A stretch of 5,534 nucleotides of DNA from a bacterium (GCA_030429785.1 JAUIEQ010000057.1:1-5534), one strand, 5' to 3'. Counted from the stretch's first letter, positions 1-4,751 are shown. Translations and numbers: made by a program. The notes: generated by a model from the letters alone, not told the origin.

Positions 1-391
1 TGCTCACTCACCAACCAAAGCAAAAGCAAGCCTTGCAACACTCAAGGCTATTTACAAAACAAACATCAGAGCGATTTTTGAACCAAACCAAGGCGCTCGC
101 AGACCAAGCATGCTTGATCAATACGATGCTGCTTTTGAAGACGCAACAACTATTCTGATCCCTCGTCTGACCAAACTCAAAACTGATCCAAACAATACCG
201 ACCAGCCAATTGCTGGCGCAGAACTTGCACAGACTATTAGCAAAACCCATCCCAACGTACAGTATATTGAAGATGATGATGCGCTAGTTAGACAGATCAC
301 TGAACAAGCACAGCCAGGCGATGTTATTGTGTTTCTTGGATCACATGGTTTTCGAGGGATGATTGAGGATACAGTCGCCATATTACAATAA
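1..391 (+). CDS. Mur ligase family protein, C-terminal part (partial at 5' end)
   Basis: The open frame enters from the left edge (first full codon at base 2) and gives 129 residues before TAA at 389-391. It begins AHSPTKAKASL, the start of the C-terminal domain of Mur ligases, where MurC and Mpl have a histidine-proline-threonine motif followed by a helix. Next come RAIFEPN and RRPSMLDQYDAAF, matching the family's strand plus the R...M..QY..AF segment, then IAGAELAQTI, and a late PGDVIVFLGSHGFRGM that corresponds to the PGD-(V/I)-(V/I) strand and glycine turn. In this family the domain binds the incoming amino acid or peptide during ATP-dependent ligation to UDP-MurNAc in the cytoplasm. The pattern is closest to MurC or Mpl (the murein-tripeptide recycling ligase). 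The ATP-binding and UDP-binding domains lie outside the window, so the exact substrate cannot be set. The methionine at 110 is internal, not the start. Confidence 0.85.
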   Translation, partial: AHSPTKAKASLATLKAIYKTNIRAIFEPNQGARRPSMLDQYDAAFEDATTILIPRLTKLKTDPNNTDQPIAGAELAQTISKTHPNVQYIEDDDALVRQITEQAQPGDVIVFLGSHGFRGMIEDTVAILQ

Positions 392-413
392 GGACCCATA
401 CAAGGTCCTTATT
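387..413. terminator. Hairpin terminator between convergent Mur ligase and zinc-ribbon genes
   Basis: A perfect 10-bp stem (AATAAGGACC, 387-396, with GGTCCTTATT, 404-413) encloses a 7-base loop. The left arm contains the Mur ligase stop codon. The outer pairs are A/T, so each strand reads TTATT at the 3' side of the stem, but no further T-run follows on either strand. It sits between two converging genes and probably ends both transcripts, with modest strength. Confidence 0.65.
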
Positions 414-440
414 CTGTAGCGCTTAAGTGCAATTGCCTGC

Positions 441-605
441 TTACTTCCCTTCATCAACCACTTCAGCAGTTACCATAGTGTTTTCGATGTTAGTCACCAT
501 CAAGGTGATCCCACAGGTATTGCATTCGATTACTTGATCTTTCTCAAGATCACTGTAAGATGACAAATCAACATCATTTTTGCATTCTAAACATGTAAGT
601 TGCAT
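441..605 (-). CDS. LysW-like small zinc-ribbon protein
   Basis: This encodes 54 residues starting MQLTCLEC, with paired cysteines at 5/8 and 28/31 (CxxC...CNTCG), a zinc-ribbon knuckle pair. Size, cysteine spacing and the central acidic and hydrophobic stretch (DLEKDQVIECNTCG) resemble LysW, the amino-group carrier of lysine/arginine biosynthesis in Thermus and archaea. In LysW the C-terminal glutamate of an EDWGE tail is joined to the substrate. Here the tail is VVDEGK, so the standard attachment end is missing. No partner genes (LysX, LysZ, LysY, LysJ, LysK) are visible. The ATG at 605 is preferred because it gives the exact family length. An in-frame TTG at 632 would add nine residues with no family match. 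No Shine-Dalgarno is visible, and an AT-rich -10-like stretch lies just upstream, so a leaderless mRNA is possible. It could also be a general zinc-ribbon protein unrelated to amino acid synthesis. Confidence 0.75.
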   Translation of the reverse strand: MQLTCLECKNDVDLSSYSDLEKDQVIECNTCGITLMVTNIENTMVTAEVVDEGK

Positions 606-632
606 ACGTATATAATTAAGAGTAACATCCAA
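606..632. promoter_or_regulatory. Candidate divergent promoter region
   Basis: The short gap between the divergent zinc-ribbon and PLP-enzyme genes contains TATAAT at 611-616 on the + strand, a perfect -10 box, but no good -35 box 16-18 bp upstream. On the - strand the same AT-rich stretch (TTAATTATATAC) ends a few bases before the zinc-ribbon ATG at 605, which would fit a leaderless transcript. The two promoters would overlap. This is weak evidence, based on hexamers only. Confidence 0.3.
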
Positions 633-685
633 AAGGACACTCTAGAGAATACCACAAATACAGCAACTGATAAAGACTACCAAAA

Positions 686-1663
686 ATGCATCCGCCCAAA
701 CATCGCAGGCGCCATGATTATGACAATTATATGATTACACCACAACAATCACACCAAGCCTTAGCTCAAGCACTGTCGTTCCCTCATGCTCTCTATCTCA
801 AGCGTGAAGATCTTCACCCCCTTGGTTCGCATAAAGGGCGATCAATTCCACATATGATCAAAAAGTATACAGAGCTTGGACATACTGATTTTGCAATTGC
901 CAGCTCAGGCAATGCTGCACTTGCTGCAATACAGGCAGTGCAAGCAATGAACACGACAACCATGACATTGAAAGTGTTTGTCGGACAACACATTGCACCA
1001 AAAAAACTACAACTACTCCACGACCGCGCAGGCACAAGCTCTGCTATTACGATTGAGCAAGTCAATCGACCACAACAAACAGTTTTTCAGTTACAAAAAA
1101 GTAAGCAAGCACAACCACTCAGACAATCAACTGATGCAACTGCCTTGGTTGGCTATACATCACTTGCACAGGAACTACTCAACATTCCAAATCTAGCAGC
1201 GGTTTTTGTTCCAACGTCTTCAGGCACTTGCGCGCAAGCCCTTGGTGAATATTTTGTTGCACATAATCACGCAGTGCAAATACATATCGCTCAAACAACC
1301 AGCTGTCATCCTATTGCGCAGGTATTCGCAAAAGACTCAACGCTACAATCTCAAGAAAAGAAATCACCAGCCGCACTCAAACATGCAAAAACAACACAGT
1401 CAGACCAACCATCCCTAGCCAATGCAATTGTTGATCAGGTTGCACATCGCAAAGATGCAGTTGTTGCTACAATCAACCAAACACAAGGATCAGGTTGGAT
1501 TATTTCCAATGAAGAAATAACAAACGCACAACAACATGTACAAGCAGCAACAGCGCTTACGATTTCGCCAAACTCAAGCTTGGCAGTCGCTGCACTCAAA
1601 CAAGCCCTTGCTGCTAACTGGCAACTGCCTGGCGCAGTTGCGTGTCTCATCACAGGCGCATAA
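686..1663 (+). CDS. PLP-dependent enzyme, fold type II (threonine/cysteine synthase-like)
   Basis: This 325-residue protein has the hallmarks of the fold-type II PLP enzymes (tryptophan synthase beta family). LYLKREDLHPLGSHKGR carries the likely Schiff-base lysine at residue 50. SSGNAALA (73-80) is the asparagine loop that contacts the PLP ring. PTSSGT (176-181) fits the phosphate-binding loop, and SPNSS (294-298) supplies a serine expected near the pyridine nitrogen. It ends in LITGA, like the TG motif near the C-terminus of threonine synthases. The length suits cysteine synthase-like members and is short for threonine synthase. SHKGR differs from the usual S(F/Y)K(D/I)R and recalls AHK of TrpB, so the substrate cannot be assigned. 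An alternative start is ATG at 731 (residue 16). The basic N-terminal stretch before it has no family match, and neither start has a Shine-Dalgarno. It is divergent from the zinc ribbon and 136 bp upstream of the JAMM gene on the same strand. Confidence 0.85.
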   Translation: MHPPKHRRRHDYDNYMITPQQSHQALAQALSFPHALYLKREDLHPLGSHKGRSIPHMIKKYTELGHTDFAIASSGNAALAAIQAVQAMNTTTMTLKVFVGQHIAPKKLQLLHDRAGTSSAITIEQVNRPQQTVFQLQKSKQAQPLRQSTDATALVGYTSLAQELLNIPNLAAVFVPTSSGTCAQALGEYFVAHNHAVQIHIAQTTSCHPIAQVFAKDSTLQSQEKKSPAALKHAKTTQSDQPSLANAIVDQVAHRKDAVVATINQTQGSGWIISNEEITNAQQHVQAATALTISPNSSLAVAALKQALAANWQLPGAVACLITGA

Positions 1664-1722
1664 CTCCCAACAGCACGCTTGCACACATCTCATCATCACG
1701 TAACTCTTTTTTTCGCAGCCTA

Positions 1723-1752
1723 TTGACAATGACTGCGCTTTTTTGGTACGCT
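1723..1752 (+). promoter_or_regulatory. Candidate promoter for the JAMM protease gene
   Basis: A consensus -35 TTGACA (1723-1728) is followed after 18 bp by TACGCT (1747-1752), which keeps three of six -10 positions. Transcription would begin near 1759, about 40 bases before the TTG start at 1800. The upstream in-frame TTG at 1743 falls inside this promoter, which argues against its use. Readthrough from the PLP-enzyme gene is also possible, since no terminator hairpin is evident after 1663. Confidence 0.4.
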
Positions 1753-1786
1753 CTCGTATTACTTCTTTCACAACACGCAACCAAAC

Positions 1787-1802
1787 AGGAGGGAATGCCT
1801 TG
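1787..1802 (+). promoter_or_regulatory. Strong Shine-Dalgarno that fixes a TTG start
   Basis: AGGAGGG (1787-1793) lies 6 bases before an in-frame TTG (1800-1802), which is ideal spacing. An ATG at 1795 is out of frame, too close to the Shine-Dalgarno, and opens only a 22-codon frame. Confidence 0.75.
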
Positions 1803-2453
1803 TTACACTGGGATACACATGCGTTTAAATATTATCTTGTCAATCAGGCCGCACAAGGAATAGCACTGGCGCAAGAATATTGGCCAAGCAAAATACTACT
1901 CACTAGTTACTGGTCAAAACAATTCAAGCAACTTTTATCCAAAAGCGCAAAGCAGGACGTCGAAACTGGAAAAATACTAATAACTGACATCGATCAGGAA
2001 AACATGCTCATTCATTCACGATGTCTTGTTGGTGAAAAAAATATGATACGTTTTGCTACTCATTTTATCAACCATGGCCCAACACGCAAGCAATGTCTTA
2101 TTGGAACAATCCATACTCATCCAGGAGGCACCGCGTTTTCTCCTCAAGATATTTTATTATTACTGCATGCGCCATGGGCACTTATAAATATTATCCTTTT
2201 GCCAAACAACACACTGTTGCTCATAGCCCGTACCCAAAAAACACCAAAACTCGCTACCGACAGAGAGCAACACCGCACCAGCTTGCTGAATGATTACGGC
2301 AAATATTATTTCAAACATACGGACAATATGTTTGCTAGCACATTACTAGCTAATATGCTCATAGCCAAGCGCTTTGATCTGGTTGTCTATCGCGGCACGA
2401 TAACGCCAAATGATGTTATCTTGCAAAAACAAGCCCTCAAAAAAAAGTCCTAA
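1800..2453 (+). CDS. JAMM/MPN-family metalloprotease (prokaryotic JAB domain)
   Basis: From the TTG at 1800 the protein has 217 residues. The core IGTIHTHPGGTAFSPQD contains the full JAMM zinc motif H-x-H-P...S-x-x-D (His105, His107, Ser114, Asp117). VETGKILI upstream supplies the expected catalytic glutamate (about Glu55) on the strand before it. JAMM enzymes are zinc hydrolases that cut isopeptide or peptide bonds at the C-termini of ubiquitin-like or carrier proteins. Known bacterial examples include Mec+, which frees cysteine from CysO, and the RadC relatives. The tail (about 130-217) has no motif I recognise. There is no signal peptide or membrane segment, so a cytoplasmic enzyme is expected. 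The substrate is unknown and no ubiquitin-like beta-grasp protein is visible here. The nearest small carrier-like protein is the zinc ribbon at 441-605. Confidence 0.85.
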   Translation: MLHWDTHAFKYYLVNQAAQGIALAQEYWPSKILLTSYWSKQFKQLLSKSAKQDVETGKILITDIDQENMLIHSRCLVGEKNMIRFATHFINHGPTRKQCLIGTIHTHPGGTAFSPQDILLLLHAPWALINIILLPNNTLLLIARTQKTPKLATDREQHRTSLLNDYGKYYFKHTDNMFASTLLANMLIAKRFDLVVYRGTITPNDVILQKQALKKKS

Positions 2454-2467
2454 TATTAGGACTTTTT
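2442..2467. terminator. Bidirectional rho-independent terminator covering two stop codons
   Basis: A perfect 26-bp palindrome has arms AAAAAGTCCT and AGGACTTTTT around AATATT. Each strand shows a 10-bp stem ending in five T. It contains the JAMM stop (TAA, 2451-2453) and overlaps the HTH-MurA stop (TAA on the - strand, 2468-2466), so it should end both converging transcripts. Confidence 0.85.
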
Positions 2468-3989
2468 AATCATCCAAGCCATGCATAACCATGATATCAA
2501 CACCAATTGTTGTCAGTCGCAAAGCAAGATCTTCATATCCACGATCAATAAAATACACATTGCGCATATGTGATTCCCCTGCTGCTGCAATCATACCAAC
2601 CAAAATAGCAGCGGCCGGTCTAAGCGCTGGCGGGCACGTTATTGATGCGCCTCGTAATGCTGTTTTTCCTGAAATAAGTGCGCGGTGCAAATCGGCAACA
2701 AAAACATCAGCGCCAATATGCTCAAGTAAAGTCAAATACTTTACTCGATCTTCATACACCCAGTCGTGAATTAATGTCTTGCCTTTAGCTTGCGTTGCAA
2801 TAATTGCAAAAAAAGGCAAATTATCAATATTAAGACCTGGATACACACTCGGGTGAATTTTTTCTTCCAAAGCAGTCAATTGTGATGGCTTAGTTGTTAT
2901 GTCTATCAGTCGTGTTTGATTATTGTACGATAAGTACTCATCCGTAATCGTGTATTGCCATCCCATTTTTTTGAGTTTCAAAAGCTCAAGCTCCAAGAAA
3001 TCTATTGGACATCGTTTGATTTTGATTTTTGAATTAGTTGTTGCAGCAAGTGCAATAAAAAACATTGCCTCAATCGGGTCTTCACTGATGTGATACTCAA
3101 CTCGCTTATTAATTTCCTCAACCCCGTCAATAACAAGCGTGCTGCTGCCAATACCGTGTATAGAAACACCTAACTTTTGTAAGAAAAAACACAGGTCCTG
3201 GACCATGTAATTAGCTGATGCGTACTTAATCGTCGTCACACCTGGCGTTAAACACGCTGCCATAATCGCATTTTCAGTCACAGTATCTCCTGATTCATAC
3301 AAAATCACTTCAGCAGCCCGCAACGCTTTACTGCGAATACGATACTGTGACTCATGTGTTGCAATAGTGACACCAAAACTTTCTAGAGCAAAAAAATGAG
3401 GACGTACTGTTCGCTTACCAAGCAGACACCCACCTGCCAGCGGCAATGAAAATTCTTCAAAATGATGTATCAATGGACCAAGAAACATAATCACACTTCG
3501 AGTTTTACGTGCCGCTTCCTCATCTATAGCATCAATGTCAAGTTCCTCAGGTGGTTGAATTGTTAGCGTTTGATTTTTCCAAGTTATTACCACGCCGATA
3601 CTCTCAAGTACTTCGATCAGTCGCTCAGCCTCTGCGATCGAAGGCACATTATGCAAAATTGTCGTTCCTTTATTCAGTAATGATGCGCATAACAATGCAA
3701 CAACAGCATTTTTTGACGCATTTGTCGTAATACTTCCGTTGAGTTGCTTCCCTCCATTGATTTTAAAGTTTAATGCGCTGCCAGATAATGTAATGATATC
3801 TCTTTTAAGCACCCGACTAAGTCGCAACAGTGTGTCAGTAGAAAAATTCTGTTCACCTTTTTCCATTCGCGCAACAGCACTCTGACTGGTGCCGAGCTTG
3901 TCTGCCAAATCTGCTTGTGTCAAAAGTCTTTTTTCACGAATACGAGCTACAAGCTCGCCAATTTTTTGCTGACTGGATTTTTTAGCCAT
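2466..3989 (-). CDS. murA: XRE-type HTH domain fused to MurA (UDP-GlcNAc enolpyruvyl transferase)
   Basis: This protein has 507 residues, against about 420 for ordinary MurA. Residues 7-65 form an XRE/Cro-type helix-turn-helix (LLTQADLADKLGTSQSAVAR followed by MEKGEQ). From about residue 73 the MurA fold follows: NASKNAVVAL carries the conserved Lys-Asn pair (93-94), LAGGCLLG carries the catalytic cysteine (188, matching E. coli Cys115), GDTVTENAIMAA matches the domain-linking segment, ISEDPIEA resembles the IPDRIE segment, Asp389 is the probable general base, LRPAA carries an arginine (457), and FIDRGYED is the terminal signature. MurA transfers enolpyruvate from PEP to UDP-GlcNAc, the first committed step of peptidoglycan synthesis, in the cytoplasm. 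All recognisable active-site residues are kept, so it should be active, and the cysteine form is the fosfomycin-sensitive type. The ATG at 3989 has no Shine-Dalgarno and a predicted leader of about 20 bases. It may regulate its own promoter. Confidence 0.92.
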   Translation of the reverse strand: MAKKSSQQKIGELVARIREKRLLTQADLADKLGTSQSAVARMEKGEQNFSTDTLLRLSRVLKRDIITLSGSALNFKINGGKQLNGSITTNASKNAVVALLCASLLNKGTTILHNVPSIAEAERLIEVLESIGVVITWKNQTLTIQPPEELDIDAIDEEAARKTRSVIMFLGPLIHHFEEFSLPLAGGCLLGKRTVRPHFFALESFGVTIATHESQYRIRSKALRAAEVILYESGDTVTENAIMAACLTPGVTTIKYASANYMVQDLCFFLQKLGVSIHGIGSSTLVIDGVEEINKRVEYHISEDPIEAMFFIALAATTNSKIKIKRCPIDFLELELLKLKKMGWQYTITDEYLSYNNQTRLIDITTKPSQLTALEEKIHPSVYPGLNIDNLPFFAIIATQAKGKTLIHDWVYEDRVKYLTLLEHIGADVFVADLHRALISGKTALRGASITCPPALRPAAAILVGMIAAAGESHMRNVYFIDRGYEDLALRLTTIGVDIMVMHGLDD

Positions 3990-4015
3990 ACATATTTACT
4001 AATGATTGCACTATA

Positions 4016-4044
4016 GTTATATATCATGTTTGATATTTAATCAA
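4016..4044 (-). promoter_or_regulatory. Promoter of the HTH-murA gene
   Basis: On the - strand, TTGATT (4044-4039) and TATAAC (4021-4016) are separated by exactly 17 bp, a good sigma-70-type match (4/6 and 5/6). Transcription would start near 4009, about 20 bases before the ATG at 3989. The spacer is almost filled by the palindrome at 4021-4036, so a protein bound there should block RNA polymerase. Confidence 0.65.
4021..4036. promoter_or_regulatory. Operator 1, palindrome ATATCA-N4-TGATAT
   Basis: The inverted repeat ATATCA-TGTT-TGATAT has 6-bp perfect arms. Its size suits a dimer of an XRE/Cro-type HTH protein. It lies between the -35 and -10 boxes of the murA promoter, and the MurA encoded there has such an HTH, so autorepression is the simplest reading. 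A second overlapping inverted repeat (GTTTGAT-N5-ATCAAAC, 4028-4046) shares its right side. Confidence 0.6.
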
Positions 4045-4080
4045 ACTTTTGAATTACTAAAACTTACCTTTGTTGAAAAA

Positions 4081-4100
4081 AAATATCATATGTGATATTT
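4081..4100. promoter_or_regulatory. Operator 2, same palindrome with 8-bp arms
   Basis: AAATATCA-TATG-TGATATTT repeats the ATATCA-N4-TGATAT pattern of operator 1 (core 4083-4098) with two more paired bases on each side. Its centre is 62 bp from that of operator 1, about six helical turns, so the two sites face the same side of the DNA. No convincing promoter of its own is seen there, so it may help cooperative binding or looping. Confidence 0.55.
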
Positions 4101-4195
4101 GTTTTTTTGTTTATTAAATACTGCTACATTACTTGCTACACAAAAAACGTTAGGTAAAAAAACTTTTCCACATAAGTATTGTTTTTTCATTTACT

Positions 4196-4223
4196 TTGTT
4201 ACATGCAATTGATATACTATATA
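4196..4223 (+). promoter_or_regulatory. Candidate promoter for the histone-like gene
   Basis: TTGTTA (4196-4201) and TATATA (4218-4223) are spaced 16 bp. TATACT at 4213 is an alternative -10 box. Transcription starting near 4230 would give a leader of about 200 bases before the ATG at 4432. A single TGATAT half-site (4210-4215) lies in the spacer, but without the paired ATATCA arm. Confidence 0.4.
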
Positions 4224-4251
4224 CGTTTTATATTTACGAACATAATTCTGA

Positions 4252-4362
4252 ATGATCTCGAGTTTCGGGAGAGTGGAGAAATATCTTACACAGACAAAGA
4301 TCTTTCTCGACTCTGCATTGTTCCCTATGCAATGTGTCATTACTGACATAATTGAGTCATAA
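4252..4362 (+). CDS. Possible 36-residue upstream small ORF
   Basis: ATG at 4252 opens 36 codons ending in TAA (4360-4362), beginning MISSFGRVEKYLTQTKIF. It lies inside the leader of the histone-like gene. No Shine-Dalgarno precedes the ATG, and I recognise no family. The predicted hairpin 4270-4314 lies within it, so either the RNA structure or the peptide, or neither, may be what matters. It could be a chance frame or a leader peptide. Confidence 0.2.
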   Translation: MISSFGRVEKYLTQTKIFLDSALFPMQCVITDIIES

Positions 4363-4414
4363 GAAGTTGTTATTTTCTCTCGAGAAAAATAATAATTTCT
4401 CTACACTCATGTCG

Positions 4415-4426
4415 AAAGGAGGTGAT
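4415..4426 (+). promoter_or_regulatory. Near-maximal Shine-Dalgarno of the histone-like gene
   Basis: AAAGGAGGTGAT is complementary over about 11 bases to the usual bacterial 16S rRNA 3' tail and sits 5 bases before the ATG at 4432 (its GGAGG core is 9 bases away). It is the strongest ribosome-binding site in the window and implies high translation. Confidence 0.85.
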
Positions 4427-4431
4427 AACTC

Positions 4432-4695
4432 ATGCCAGCAAAAAAACGAAAGAAGAAAGCTGCTCCAAAGAAAAAATCTGCAGCTAAACGAAAGCCTGCA
4501 AAACGAAAGTCAGCAGCAAAGCGTAAGCCAGCTAAGAAAAAATCAGTAGCTAAAAAACGCAAACCTGCTAAGCGAAAGAAAGCTGCTCCAAAGAAAAAAT
4601 CTGCAGCTAAACGAAAGCCTGCAAAACGAAAGTCAGCAGCTAAAAAACGCAAACCTGCTAAGCGAAAGTCAGCAGCAAAGCGTAAAAAACGATAA
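4432..4695 (+). CDS. Histone H1-like Lys/Arg/Ala-rich basic protein
   Basis: This 87-residue protein is made almost only of Lys, Arg, Ala, Pro and Ser: 38 Lys and 12 Arg (57 per cent basic), no acidic residue, no aromatic, and one Val as the only bulky hydrophobic besides Met1. It is built from short units such as SAAKRKPAKRK, KKAAPKKK and SAAKKRKPAKRK. This resembles the C-terminal tails of eukaryotic histone H1 and bacterial H1-like proteins (chlamydial HctB, AlgP-type repeats). Such proteins are intrinsically disordered and bind and condense nucleic acid, so a nucleoid role is likely. No globular domain is present. Duplicated DNA segments show growth by internal repeat duplication. The very strong Shine-Dalgarno suggests abundance. 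The - strand frame across it (4407-4733) is only its shadow. Confidence 0.85.
   Translation: MPAKKRKKKAAPKKKSAAKRKPAKRKSAAKRKPAKKKSVAKKRKPAKRKKAAPKKKSAAKRKPAKRKSAAKKRKPAKRKSAAKRKKR
4453..4640 (+). repeat. In-frame 65-bp direct duplication inside the histone-like gene
   Basis: Bases 4453-4517 recur exactly at 4576-4640, an offset of 123 bp (41 codons), so the frame is kept. Two shorter exact repeats overlap this pattern: 4548-4578 with 4638-4668 (31 bp, offset 90), and 4504-4526 with 4663-4685 (23 bp, offset 159). Identity at the DNA level, including third codon positions, points to recent duplication or ongoing recombination. Confidence 0.9.
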
Positions 4696-4716
4696 CTGTT
4701 TTTACGAAAGAAATCA

Positions 4717-4747
4717 CAACAAATCCCGATCACATCGGGATTTGTTG
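4717..4747. terminator. Hairpin after the histone-like gene
   Basis: A perfect 14-bp stem (CAACAAATCCCGAT, 4717-4730, with ATCGGGATTTGTTG, 4734-4747) has a 3-base loop and lies 21 bases after the stop codon. The 3' arm is T-rich (ATTTGTT), but no T-run follows, so it may act as an mRNA-stabilising hairpin as well as a terminator. Confidence 0.65.
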
Positions 4748-4751
4748 GTGT

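Larger units (their letters stand above)
4230..4431 (+). promoter_or_regulatory. Long structured 5' leader of the histone-like gene
   Basis: This stretch has no gene recognisable by family but is dense in inverted repeats. The largest pairs 4270-4287 with 4297-4314 (18 positions, two mismatches, 9-base loop). Smaller hairpins are CATTG/CAATG (4316-4320/4330-4334), TGTCA-TTAC-TGACA (4335-4348) and one at 4370-4392 with a 4-base loop (CTCG). The left strand of the largest stem can instead pair with 4395-4408, just before the ribosome-binding site. A small open frame (4252-4362) overlaps the same bases. It matches no riboswitch class known to me. Confidence 0.45.

Noticed and set aside
118..399. 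93-residue frame on the - strand opposite the Mur ligase
   Set aside because: The + strand frame matches a Mur ligase C-terminal domain. The antisense frame has no family match and no ribosome-binding site.
1622..1640. Hairpin CAACTGC-N5-GCAGTTG near the end of the PLP-enzyme gene
   Set aside because: It lies inside the coding region 23 bases before the stop and no T-run follows closely, so terminator function is not supported. The T-run at 1707-1713 lacks a stem.
1743..1799. Longer JAMM protein starting at TTG 1743
   Set aside because: The extra 19 residues have no family match, the codon lies in the likely promoter, and the strong Shine-Dalgarno points to TTG 1800.
2491..2769. 92-residue frame on the + strand within the MurA gene
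   Set aside because: It is a shadow of the conserved MurA C-terminal coding region, with no ribosome-binding site and no recognisable motif.
4073..4101. Possible + strand promoter (TTGAAA, 17 bp, TATTTG) around operator 2
   Set aside because: The -10 box is poor and no gene starts within 300 bases downstream except by a very long leader. The TTGTTA/TATATA pair is a better choice.
4453..4685. Regular repeats considered as a CRISPR array or tandem satellite
   Set aside because: The repeats are unequal in length, in frame, encode one basic protein behind a strong ribosome-binding site, and have no unique spacers.
4407..4733. 108-residue frame on the - strand rich in Phe, Arg, Ala and Leu
   Set aside because: It is the antisense shadow of the Lys/Arg/Ala-rich gene. 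The repetitive composition keeps stops out of the opposite frame, and no start signal supports it.
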